Source of the DNA: Gammaproteobacteria bacterium
GTDB lineage: Bacteria > Pseudomonadota > Gammaproteobacteria > GRL18
Length of the DNA: 6,133 nt
Direction: 5' to 3'
NCBI GenBank assembly: GCA_024511395.1
Contig: JANELJ010000135.1
Coordinates: 1 to 6,133, forward strand
Position 1 is the stretch's first letter; each line of letters opens with the position of its first letter. A program made the position numbers and the translations under genes. Shown here piece by piece: positions 1 through 6,133 of this stretch. The notes below the pieces were generated by a model. The model saw only the letters and a list, made by a program, of their open reading frames with translations. It was not told the origin of the DNA and did no database searches.

Positions 1-2125
1 CAGGCAATCTTATCACAACTCTGGCTCCGCCCTGCGGCGCATTTTCTGCCAGAATAGAACCGCCATGTTCTTCAATAATCTTTTTCACAATAGCCAGCCC
101 CAGTCCCGTCCCCTTGGGCTTATTGGTTACATAAGGGTCAAAGATATTGGCCAGCATATCCTCCGGGAAACCGGGGCCGTTATCCGTCAGTTCCAGTATG
201 CACCAGTTTTGTTTGTTCAGTTCTTCCAGATGGATTTTAACTTGCAGAATAATTTTTTCATTATCCCCGGCGGCTTCCATGGCATTTTTAATCAGATTAT
301 GAAAAACCTGCCGCAAACGCCCCTGATCCACTTCCACTAGAGTACCGCCAATCCCCAGTTCCTGTTTTATGGTCAGTTTATCGCTGCCGCGGTACAAATC
401 AACCACTTCCATCAATAAACTTTCAATATCCAGGGTCTGCATTTTCAGTTCGGGCATTTTAGCGTATTCTGAAAAGGCTTTAACCATTTCTTTCATACTG
501 TCCACCTGATGAATAATAGTGGAGGTCAGTCGGTCCATGGTTTCAGCATCTTTTTCATCCATGGTTTTCAGGTATTTATGACGAATGCGCTCAGCCGATA
601 ACTGAATAGGCGTTAGTGGATTTTTAATCTCATGAGCCAGACGGCGGGCCACTTCGCCCCAAGCCGCATCTCTCTGGGCCTGCACCAGTGAAGTGACATT
701 TTCTATAACAATCACATAGCCGCCATCAGCCAGAGCTGTGCCTCGGCAGAGCAGGGTTTTACGGCCATCGGCTTCTATCAGGGTGATTTCTTCGCTCCAG
801 TGTTTTACCCGGTTCTGCACAGAGCTCATTATCCAGCGCACCAAGGATTCCAGTTCTGGCTTATCTCTGGCCAGCTGAAACAGGGACTGGCCCAGATATT
901 CATTGACATTAATACCCAGAATCACACTGGCTTCAGGATTACTGGTGCGGATCTCCTTGTTTTCTGAGAGACTGATAATTCCAGAAGACAGGTTGCTTAG
1001 CACCACTTCCAGGTAGTCCCGCTGACGTTTGGCCTGTTCATGACTTTCTTCCAGAGCATTATGGGTCTGGGACAAACGGCGCATCATTTTATTAAATGAC
1101 TGGATTAACAGGCCAAAATCATCATCATTTAACAGAGGAATGGGCTTGTGGTACTCACCTTCCGCCACCGCCTTGGTGCCTTCGGCCAGATCGCGGATAG
1201 GTTCGGCAATACGACGGGCAGAAAAGAATGCCGCCCAGACGGCACTTAAAATACCCAGCAGCAGCACCAGAGACAGGGTCAGGGTAAAGCTGATTTTAAG
1301 CGGCTTGCGCAGATAGACCAGCCCTTTGTATTCAGAATAGGCCTGCTGCACACTGGCCGCCAGACGGTGCTGCCGCTCGCTGATGGGAGACAGTGCCTGC
1401 AGGATCAGGTAGTCTTTATCATTATAGGGAATACGCACCAGCACCCGGATGGTCCGGCTGGAATCATCATCCAGATCCAGCACCACATGATCCCGTCCCT
1501 GCTGCAGGGGCAGCAAAAGATCTGAACTGGGCAGATCGGGCACAAAGTCCCCCTCTTCAACCGAGCTAGAACCCAGCACCCGGCCTCTTGATGTCATCAG
1601 TGTCACTTCATCCACTCCGCTTTTTTCGCGGATTTCACTCAGTGAAACTACTGTAAGGGTGGTCAGATCTTTAAGTGTTTCATCGGTCAGTCGGCGGATT
1701 TGTCGCAACAGGCTTTTTTTGCGTTCATCAACCGCTGAGCGGCTCAGGGTCAGCGCATCTTCCAGAGCCTTTTCCACGGTCACATCAAACCAGCTGTCAA
1801 TACTTCTGTTAATAAACTGAATGGAAAAGGTATAAACCACCAGAGCCGGTAAAATAGCCAGGGAGACAAAGATAATAACCATGCGCAAAGTCAGTCGGGC
1901 ACCTGCCACATGCTGGCGCAGCTGGCGCAGTAAACGCCAGGCCTGGCGGACAATCAGGAATACCAGCATCACCAGGATAACCAAGTTGACCGCCAGCAGC
2001 AGATAATAAAGCTGCTGGAACTGTTCCGCATCCATGGAGGCACTGTTGATCATACGTAATGAAAACAACAGCAATATCACCAGAATAAAAATGGCCAGAG
2101 GACCGCTGAATACCTTGCGTATCAT
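1..2125 (-). CDS. ntrY: NtrY-type sensor histidine kinase (3' end beyond window)
   Basis: This is a membrane histidine kinase of the NtrY family, which phosphorylates the response regulator NtrX. NtrYX systems are linked to nitrogen, redox or envelope control, and the signal here is unknown. I read 708 codons in one frame without a stop. Membrane segments lie near residues 9-23, 41-59, 82-102 and 278-301. A periplasmic region of about 170 residues between the last two begins with the family-typical IDSWFDVTVE (109-118). HAMP covers about 302-353 and PAS about 369-480. HisKA has the H-box LAHEIKNPLTP with phospho-acceptor H498. The ATPase domain has N-box N614, DNGPG 648-652, GTGLGL 672-677 and a final GGARV near 699-703, so only a short C-terminal tail should be missing. 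The ATG overlaps the stop of the DUF4390 gene (ATGA) and has an AGAGG ribosome site 7 nt upstream (2133-2137). ntrX would be expected next, left of position 1. The family call is firm; the ligand is unknown. Confidence 0.95.
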   Translation of the reverse strand, partial: MIRKVFSGPLAIFILVILLLFSLRMINSASMDAEQFQQLYYLLLAVNLVILVMLVFLIVRQAWRLLRQLRQHVAGARLTLRMVIIFVSLAILPALVVYTFSIQFINRSIDSWFDVTVEKALEDALTLSRSAVDERKKSLLRQIRRLTDETLKDLTTLTVVSLSEIREKSGVDEVTLMTSRGRVLGSSSVEEGDFVPDLPSSDLLLPLQQGRDHVVLDLDDDSSRTIRVLVRIPYNDKDYLILQALSPISERQHRLAASVQQAYSEYKGLVYLRKPLKISFTLTLSLVLLLGILSAVWAAFFSARRIAEPIRDLAEGTKAVAEGEYHKPIPLLNDDDFGLLIQSFNKMMRRLSQTHNALEESHEQAKRQRDYLEVVLSNLSSGIISLSENKEIRTSNPEASVILGINVNEYLGQSLFQLARDKPELESLVRWIMSSVQNRVKHWSEEITLIEADGRKTLLCRGTALADGGYVIVIENVTSLVQAQRDAAWGEVARRLAHEIKNPLTPIQLSAERIRHKYLKTMDEKDAETMDRLTSTIIHQVDSMKEMVKAFSEYAKMPELKMQTLDIESLLMEVVDLYRGSDKLTIKQELGIGGTLVEVDQGRLRQVFHNLIKNAMEAAGDNEKIILQVKIHLEELNKQNWCILELTDNGPGFPEDMLANIFDPYVTNKPKGTGLGLAIVKKIIEEHGGSILAENAPQGGARVVIRLP

Positions 2126-2835
2126 GGCTGTGCCTCTGCAGATTCTTTGAGAGCAGTCTGATTGTTAGCGGATTTTTGTTTCAGATTCTGAATAAGCACT
2201 GGCCAACGTGACCAGTTGCTTTCCAGCCGCCAGGCCGGTGACAGAGCCGCAATCTGGCGTAGTGCCGGGGGCAGATGGTTTATGTCCAGCAGGGTATGGA
2301 GCTGTACATAATATTGCTGATCAGGCTTAAGCTGCTGTTTTTCTATCAGATGAGCGCCACGAATGGTACCCAGTACCTGCAGAGCCTCTTCCCGGCTGTT
2401 AAAGCTGTAGCGATCCTGGGTTGCCAGGTTTCTGACCACATGCACATTAGTCAATGGATGGTAGGCCAGTTCAAACAGTTGCAGGGATTCCTTAATAATG
2501 ACATCCTGCCACCATTTTCGCTGATGATATACCTGCACTTCCACTGCAATAGTCAGAGGAATACCGTTTTCCAGCGCTTCAATGACTTCACTGGAAAAAT
2601 TCATACTCAGGTCTGTATCAATAAGAACATGGTCACTCTGAGCATAAGTTTTAACCGATTTAACGCTGAACATCTGCTGTTCCGTGTATTGCGGCAGCAC
2701 ATTAAAAATTACAAAAATGGTAACAGAGCCGATAATACCCAGCAAAAACAGGGCGAAAAACTGGTATTTGGCACTGCGTTTTTTGCTCTTCACCTGTTCC
2801 GGCTCAACAGATTGTGCAACCACGGTACTGTTCAT
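2122..2835 (-). CDS. DUF4390 family membrane-anchored protein
   Basis: The product has 237 residues and unknown biochemical function. The family is recognised by GIPLT (91-95), the KWW pair (107-109), LAYHPLTN (123-130), the FNSREEAL stretch (145-152), LDINHLPPALR (183-193) and WRLESNWSRWP (202-212). A basic N-terminal tail of about 24 residues is followed by one hydrophobic segment (about 25-46). I infer a signal anchor with the DUF4390 domain in the periplasm. The protein has no cysteine and ends in a polar Q/K/N/A-rich tail (about 214-237). Its ATG is the only usable start: the 36 nt after the rsmB stop contain no in-frame ATG, GTG or TTG, and the ribosome site is weak. Its stop overlaps the ntrY start by 4 nt, so the two proteins are probably made together. 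DUF4390 genes commonly sit beside ntrY in Beta- and Gammaproteobacteria, which suggests a partner role, unproven. Confidence 0.9.
   Translation of the reverse strand: MNSTVVAQSVEPEQVKSKKRSAKYQFFALFLLGIIGSVTIFVIFNVLPQYTEQQMFSVKSVKTYAQSDHVLIDTDLSMNFSSEVIEALENGIPLTIAVEVQVYHQRKWWQDVIIKESLQLFELAYHPLTNVHVVRNLATQDRYSFNSREEALQVLGTIRGAHLIEKQQLKPDQQYYVQLHTLLDINHLPPALRQIAALSPAWRLESNWSRWPVLIQNLKQKSANNQTALKESAEAQP
2133..2137 (-). promoter_or_regulatory. Ribosome binding site of ntrY inside the DUF4390 gene
   Basis: AGAGG on the minus strand lies 7 nt before the ntrY ATG, within the last codons of the DUF4390 gene. It supports the ATG that overlaps the upstream stop. Confidence 0.6.
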
Positions 2836-2871
2836 AACTGCTTGAGTACACCTTGCATCGGTTTCATTAAA

Positions 2872-4233
2872 CTATTTTTCCTGTTTTTCAAGTAAGGCAT
2901 AATAAAAACCATCCATGTACTGCTCACCGGGCAGGATCTGCCGGCCCACAGGCATGGCATGCCCCCAGTTCCCGGAAATGCTTATTTCCCGTGCATCATC
3001 CAGAATTTGACAGTTGTGTTCTAAAAAACGTTCAATCTGCCGATCATTTTCTTCTCTGATTATAGAGCATGTAGCATACAGCAGGCGCCCGCCGGGTTTG
3101 AGCATGTCCCACAGGTTATTTAGGATTTCTGCCTGTAATTTAACCAGAGCTGGAATATCGCTGTTCCGTCTTAATACCTTGATATCAGGATGACGCCGGA
3201 TAACCCCTGTGGCTGAACAGGGGGCATCCAGCAGAATACGATCAAATAACTGTCCGTCCCACCAGTCCCTGCGGCCGGCATCCGCCGGTACCAGCTGCAG
3301 CTTCTGTGCATCCATATTCAAACGCTGACGACTTTCTTCCACCCTGGCCAGACGTTGTTCACTGACATCCAGAGCCAGCAGAGACTGCAGTTCCGGCTGA
3401 GCATCCAGTATATGCATGGTTTTACCACCCGGTGCGGCACAGGCATCCAGAACCCGCTGCCCGGGCCGCACATCCAACAGTACAGCAGCCAGCTGTGCTG
3501 CTCCATCCTGAACAGAAACCCGTCCCTGTTTAAATCCCGGCAATTGCTCTACTGCATAGGGATTATCCAGCACCAGAGTGTGGGAGTAAATCTCACTTTG
3601 ATAAACACCAGTATGCTGTTCCTGCAGAAGTTGATTATAAGCTGAAATATCCTCATTATGTGCCACTCTCAAAGTCATGGGCGGACGCTGATTTCCGGCC
3701 TGCATAATCTCCTGTACAGTCACCGAAGCCTCCGGCCAAACTATTTTCTGCCAGGACTGCTTGATACGGCGGATAAGCCATTCCGGATAGGCATACTGAG
3801 TTTCCCATGAGGTATCCAGATGACTGAGCAGTTTTTCCTGTTCTCTTAAAAAGCACCTTAAAATAGCATTAACCAGCCCTTTAGCCCAGTTCTGCTGTAC
3901 ATCAGCACAGGTATTAACCGTTTCCTTGACCACGGCATAATCCGCCTTTTCCAGATACAGCAGCTGATACAGGCCGGTCAGGAGCACATAATGAATAATT
4001 TTTTTCCGACCTTTGAGCGGCCTGTCGAGCATCTGCTGCAATAGAGCATCAAGGCGGAAAAACCAGCGCAGGGAGCCATAAGCAATTTCCTGCACCAGCG
4101 GGCGCTGCTGCTCAGCCAATGGCGGCAGATACTGAGGCAGCAGAGTGGCCAGGGACTGGCCGGATTGTGCACACTCAAAAACCAACCATGCGGCGGTACT
4201 TCTGGGAGTCGTTTTAAAACCGTCCGGGAGCAT
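2872..4233 (-). CDS. rsmB: 16S rRNA (cytosine(967)-C5)-methyltransferase RsmB
   Basis: RsmB (Sun/Fmu) is a cytoplasmic SAM-dependent enzyme that makes m5C967 in 16S rRNA. At 453 residues it is close to the E. coli protein (429). The N-terminal NusB-like RNA-binding domain spans about 8-140, with family-typical stretches around 48-57 and LLTGLYQLLY (84-93). The Rossmann methyltransferase domain follows. It has NQRPPMTLR (181-189), the PGF and VQDGAAQ stretch (232-247), the SAM loop CAAPGGKT (265-272), acidic D289 at the end of the next strand, and DAPCSATGVIRRHPDIK (336-352) with the conserved C339. The motif YATCS (386-390) carries the catalytic cysteine C389. The C-terminal DGFYYALL (441-448) is also typical. 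The ATG lies 5 nt after the fmt stop without a clear ribosome site, so translation probably depends on coupling to fmt. No key residue is missing. Confidence 0.97.
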   Translation of the reverse strand: MLPDGFKTTPRSTAAWLVFECAQSGQSLATLLPQYLPPLAEQQRPLVQEIAYGSLRWFFRLDALLQQMLDRPLKGRKKIIHYVLLTGLYQLLYLEKADYAVVKETVNTCADVQQNWAKGLVNAILRCFLREQEKLLSHLDTSWETQYAYPEWLIRRIKQSWQKIVWPEASVTVQEIMQAGNQRPPMTLRVAHNEDISAYNQLLQEQHTGVYQSEIYSHTLVLDNPYAVEQLPGFKQGRVSVQDGAAQLAAVLLDVRPGQRVLDACAAPGGKTMHILDAQPELQSLLALDVSEQRLARVEESRQRLNMDAQKLQLVPADAGRRDWWDGQLFDRILLDAPCSATGVIRRHPDIKVLRRNSDIPALVKLQAEILNNLWDMLKPGGRLLYATCSIIREENDRQIERFLEHNCQILDDAREISISGNWGHAMPVGRQILPGEQYMDGFYYALLEKQEK

Positions 4234-4238
4234 GGAGT

Positions 4239-5180
4239 TCAGAACTGCACACCCTGCAGACTCTGGCCATTAATAAAATCTTTAACCATAATGCGTTTTT
4301 TACCGGGCATCTGCAGTTCCAGTATTCTGACCAGCCCGCCTCTGGCCAGAACATCAATACCATTAGCCGATTCAACCAGCACTTTACCAAATGAGGCCGG
4401 ATCCTGCGGAGTATCTTTCTCCAGGGGCAGTAAGCGGGCCTGCCAGAAGCGCAGGGATTTACCGTTATAATCGGTATAAGCCACCGGCCAGCTATTAAAG
4501 GCCTGAATTTTTCTTACAATAAGGGCCGCATCCTCACTCTGCCAGTTGATGTGCGCTTCCTGCTTGTTCAGCTTATGGGCATAGGTAGCCTGACTGTCAT
4601 CCTGCGGCACCGGCTGCAGCCGGTGCGCCATAATATCATCCAGGGTCTGTAGCAGAGCAGCCGCTCCCAGATCAGCCAGTTTATCATGCAAAGAGCTGCC
4701 GGTATCTTCCTGGGTAATATCACAGGTTTTAATATTAAGCATATCTCCGGTGTCCAGCCCCTGATCCATCTGCATGATAGTAACACCGCTCTGGCTGTCT
4801 CTGGCCAGAATGGCTCTTTGAATGGGCGCGGCACCGCGCCAGCGCGGAAGGATTGATGCATGGATATTCAGGCAACCGTATTTCGGAGCCTGCAATACGG
4901 CTTCAGGCAGGATAAGTCCATAGGCCACAACCACCATAACATCCGCCTGCAGAGCCTTAAGCTGCTGCTGGCTCTCCTCGTCTTTCAGACTGACCGGCTG
5001 ATAAACGGGTATCTCATATTCAACGGCCAGAGCTTTAACCGGACTGGCGGTTAATTTACGGCCTCTGCCCGCCGGACGATCAGGCTGAGTATAAACCGCA
5101 ATGACTTCATGTTCAGAATCCAGCAATGTATTCAGGGCAACCGCCGCAAAATCAGGCGTACCGGCAAAAATAATTTTCAA
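4239..5180 (-). CDS. fmt: Methionyl-tRNA formyltransferase, TTG start
   Basis: Fmt transfers a formyl group from 10-formyl-tetrahydrofolate to Met-tRNA(fMet) before translation initiation. The 313 residues match the usual length. Seen in order: the N-terminal MKIIFAGTPDFAA (1-13); the tRNA-contacting loop QPDRPAGRGRKL (32-43); VVVAYGLILP (83-92); NIHASILPRWRGAAPIQRA (105-123) with catalytic N105 and H107; and MDQGLDTGDM (138-147) with the catalytic aspartate D143. The C-terminal OB-fold domain spans about 205-313 and includes AFNSWP (227-232). The start codon is TTG (5178-5180). It is preceded by AAAGGA (5187-5192) at 6-nt spacing, and no in-frame ATG exists until residue 82, so this start is well supported. 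The gene begins 11 nt after the def stop, and the ribosome site touches the def stop codon. Its partner enzyme Def, which removes the formyl group, is encoded directly upstream. Confidence 0.97.
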   Translation of the reverse strand: MKIIFAGTPDFAAVALNTLLDSEHEVIAVYTQPDRPAGRGRKLTASPVKALAVEYEIPVYQPVSLKDEESQQQLKALQADVMVVVAYGLILPEAVLQAPKYGCLNIHASILPRWRGAAPIQRAILARDSQSGVTIMQMDQGLDTGDMLNIKTCDITQEDTGSSLHDKLADLGAAALLQTLDDIMAHRLQPVPQDDSQATYAHKLNKQEAHINWQSEDAALIVRKIQAFNSWPVAYTDYNGKSLRFWQARLLPLEKDTPQDPASFGKVLVESANGIDVLARGGLVRILELQMPGKKRIMVKDFINGQSLQGVQF

Positions 5181-5186
5181 GTTTAA

Positions 5187-5192
5187 TCCTTT
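5187..5192 (-). promoter_or_regulatory. Ribosome binding site of fmt
   Basis: On the minus strand AAAGGA lies 6 nt before the TTG start of fmt and overlaps the last base of the def stop codon. It decides the non-ATG start. It also suggests that ribosomes finishing def can reinitiate on fmt. Confidence 0.75.
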
Positions 5193-5695
5193 TACATTTT
5201 CTGGCGCTGATGCTTTTCCAGTTTTTTGCGGATCCGTTCCCGCTTAAGACGTGACAGACAATCGACAAATAATCTCCCCTGCAGATGATCAATCTCATGC
5301 TGAACGCATACCGCCAGCAAACCATCGGCAGACAGTTCCTGCTGCTGCCCCTGTTTATCCAGGTAACGTACTACAACGGACTCAGCCCGTTCAACTTCCG
5401 CATAGGTATCCGGTACAGAAAGGCAGCCTTCATCCATTTTTTCCTTGCCGCTATGCTCAATAACTTCCGGATTGATCAGACACAGAGGCTGATTTTTTTC
5501 TTCTGAAATATCAATAACAATAATCTGCTCATGCACATTAACCTGGGTTGCAGCCAGACCAATACCCGGTGCGGCATACATGGTTTCCAGCATATCATCT
5601 ATCAGTTTATGGTGTTCAGCGGTAATATCTGCAACAGGCCTCGCTCTGGTACGCAGACGTTCGTCAGGAAAATGTAAAATTTCCAGTAATGCCAT
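5192..5695 (-). CDS. def: Peptide deformylase
   Basis: Def is a metal-dependent hydrolase that removes the N-formyl group from nascent proteins at the ribosome exit. At 167 residues it has the normal length for the type 1 (Gram-negative) enzyme. All three signature motifs are intact: GIGLAATQ (44-51), EGCLSVP (89-95) with metal ligand C91, and QHEIDHLQG (132-140) with ligands H133 and H137 and catalytic E134. It is followed by the usual basic C-terminal helix (about 149-165). The ATG at 5693-5695 has only a weak GAGA upstream, about 10 nt away. It is the first gene of the minus-strand cluster. The family's usual start (MALL or MSVL followed by hydrophobics) fits this ATG. No abnormality is seen. 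Confidence 0.97.
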   Translation of the reverse strand: MALLEILHFPDERLRTRARPVADITAEHHKLIDDMLETMYAAPGIGLAATQVNVHEQIIVIDISEEKNQPLCLINPEVIEHSGKEKMDEGCLSVPDTYAEVERAESVVVRYLDKQGQQQELSADGLLAVCVQHEIDHLQGRLFVDCLSRLKRERIRKKLEKHQRQKM

Positions 5696-5738
5696 AATTT
5701 AAAATTCTCGCACTAATACAATGGATAATGAGGTTTTA

Positions 5739-5755
5739 TCAGGCAAAATGCCTGA
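5739..5755. repeat. Perfect 7-bp inverted repeat with 3-nt loop
   Basis: TCAGGCA (5739-5745) and TGCCTGA (5749-5755) are perfect inverted repeats around a 3-nt loop. Neither strand has a T-run after the stem, so it does not look like a complete intrinsic terminator. It falls between the candidate promoter and the def start, so it could be a hairpin in the mRNA leader or an operator-like palindrome. Its function is not shown by the sequence. Confidence 0.5.
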
Positions 5756-5766
5756 AACAAATGAAG

Positions 5767-5775
5767 ATTCTATCA
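5767..5775 (-). promoter_or_regulatory. Candidate extended -10 promoter of the def operon
   Basis: The minus strand reads TGATAGAAT, an extended -10 element (TGn followed by TAGAAT, five of six matches to TATAAT). No good -35 is seen 16-18 nt upstream, which extended -10 promoters tolerate. Transcription would start near 5760 and give a leader of roughly 65 nt before def. The region is AT-rich, so chance matches are likely. Confidence 0.35.
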
Positions 5776-5908
5776 AAAAATATAACTTTGATGATATAAA
5801 AAGTGTTAACTAGGTTGGTAATTTTTATGAAAACACTTTATATTTAACTAAAGTTTAGAGTTTCAGCTCCCCCAAAAAGGAGAATCATTTAAAATTTATT
5901 GATTACCT
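5776..5908. other. AT-rich intergenic stretch, no gene seen
   Basis: Apart from the inverted repeat at 5800-5839, this stretch holds no convincing reading frame on either strand. A CTCC/GGAG pair (5867-5870 and 5879-5882) flanks an A-rich loop. AAGGAGA (5878-5884) resembles a ribosome site but leads into no sustained open frame. Composition becomes visibly less AT-rich at about 5905, where the transposase remnant begins. Confidence 0.6.
5800..5839. repeat. 8-bp inverted repeat around a 24-bp spacer
   Basis: AAAGTGTT (5800-5807) and AACACTTT (5832-5839) are exact inverted copies in the AT-rich intergenic region, each flanked by TATA-like sequence on its outer side. This could be a regulator site, the debris of an element end, or chance in AT-rich DNA. 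Confidence 0.3.
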
Positions 5909-6133
5909 CAGTTAACCGATAGTCCGTAACAGGAACCGGGTAGCACTGGCTGCGATTGTTAAGCGTTCTGGCTGTAATACGCCTCTGCTATTGTTATTAC
6001 GTTTAACACCACAGGCCGGGGACAACCCGGAAAATATGGGACACGTTATACAAAAGAAGAAATTAAACGGCTGCCTTTAAATAAGGAAACCGTACACCTG
6101 TATGGACGTGAACAGCAGGTTAATTACCGAACA
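5909..6133 (+). pseudogene. Truncated, frameshifted transposase remnant (continues right)
   Basis: The clearest part is an open frame at 6014-6133 (40 codons, open to the edge). It contains GRGQPGKYGTRYTKEEIKRL and then the stretch HLYGREQQVNYRT. This resembles the middle of a DDE transposase type that has a GRGRPRKYG block followed by LYGK-Q-vRYR, recognised from memory of the family. Upstream pieces appear in shifting frames. QLTDS (5909-5923) is in the same frame and ends at a stop at 5927. ALAAIVKR-like sequence follows in another frame from about 5940, and the frame returns by about 6014. No start codon or intact N-terminal half exists. Only about 200 nt separate it from def, so it is truncated as well as decayed. 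The exact IS family is uncertain. Confidence 0.55.

Noticed and set aside
65..340. 91-codon plus-strand open frame at the left edge
   Set aside because: It is the reverse complement of the NtrY ATPase domain, whose N-box and GTGLGL motifs read cleanly on the minus strand.
2275..2895. 206-codon open frame on the plus strand opposite the DUF4390 gene
   Set aside because: It lies antisense to a gene with clear family motifs. Its translation shows no recognisable domain, and it is best explained as a shadow frame.
5251..5506. Two overlapping plus-strand open frames opposite def
   Set aside because: They are antisense to the intact deformylase motifs and show no recognisable features of their own.
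5739..5755. Intrinsic terminator, or an uptake-sequence pair as in Neisseriaceae
   Set aside because: No T-run follows the stem on either strand. The sequence shares only a partial match (TGCCTGAA) with some Neisseriaceae uptake-sequence variants, and I saw no full copy elsewhere in the window.
5867..5882. CTCC/GGAG hairpin with an A-rich loop
   Set aside because: A 4-bp stem with an 8-nt loop and no T-tract is too weak to call as a terminator or element end.

Overview
The window is dominated by one conserved bacterial gene cluster on the minus strand. Transcription runs from about 5760 down past position 1, in the order def (peptide deformylase), fmt (methionyl-tRNA formyltransferase), rsmB (16S rRNA m5C967 methyltransferase), a DUF4390 membrane-anchored protein, and an NtrY-type sensor histidine kinase. 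The kinase runs off the left edge, probably only a little short of its natural end. The genes are tightly packed: gaps of 11, 5 and 36 nt, then a 4-nt ATGA overlap. This suggests a single transcript with coupled translation. The first three products handle the start of protein synthesis and ribosome maturation. The last two look like an envelope-sensing module whose response regulator (NtrX) would be expected just outside the window.

The order def-fmt-rsmB-DUF4390-ntrY and the protein sequences point to a Gammaproteobacterium or possibly a Betaproteobacterium. Def, Fmt and RsmB read closer to the gammaproteobacterial forms as I recall them. The moderate GC content and the adjacent transposase debris would suit an IS-rich member of the Gammaproteobacteria, but the genus cannot be decided from this window.

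Layout: 1-2125 (-) ntrY, 3'-incomplete; 2122-2835 (-) DUF4390; 2872-4233 (-) rsmB; 4239-5180 (-) fmt, with a TTG start; 5192-5695 (-) def; 5696 to about 5900, an AT-rich intergenic region with a candidate extended -10 promoter for the operon, a perfect 7-bp inverted repeat in the presumed def leader, and an 8-bp inverted repeat further upstream; about 5909-6133 (+), a decayed and truncated transposase fragment that continues past the right edge.

I do not see an undescribed system here. The most useful second looks are the DUF4390-NtrY coupling, the TTG start of fmt, the leader hairpin, and the frame-shifted transposase remnant beside the operon promoter.
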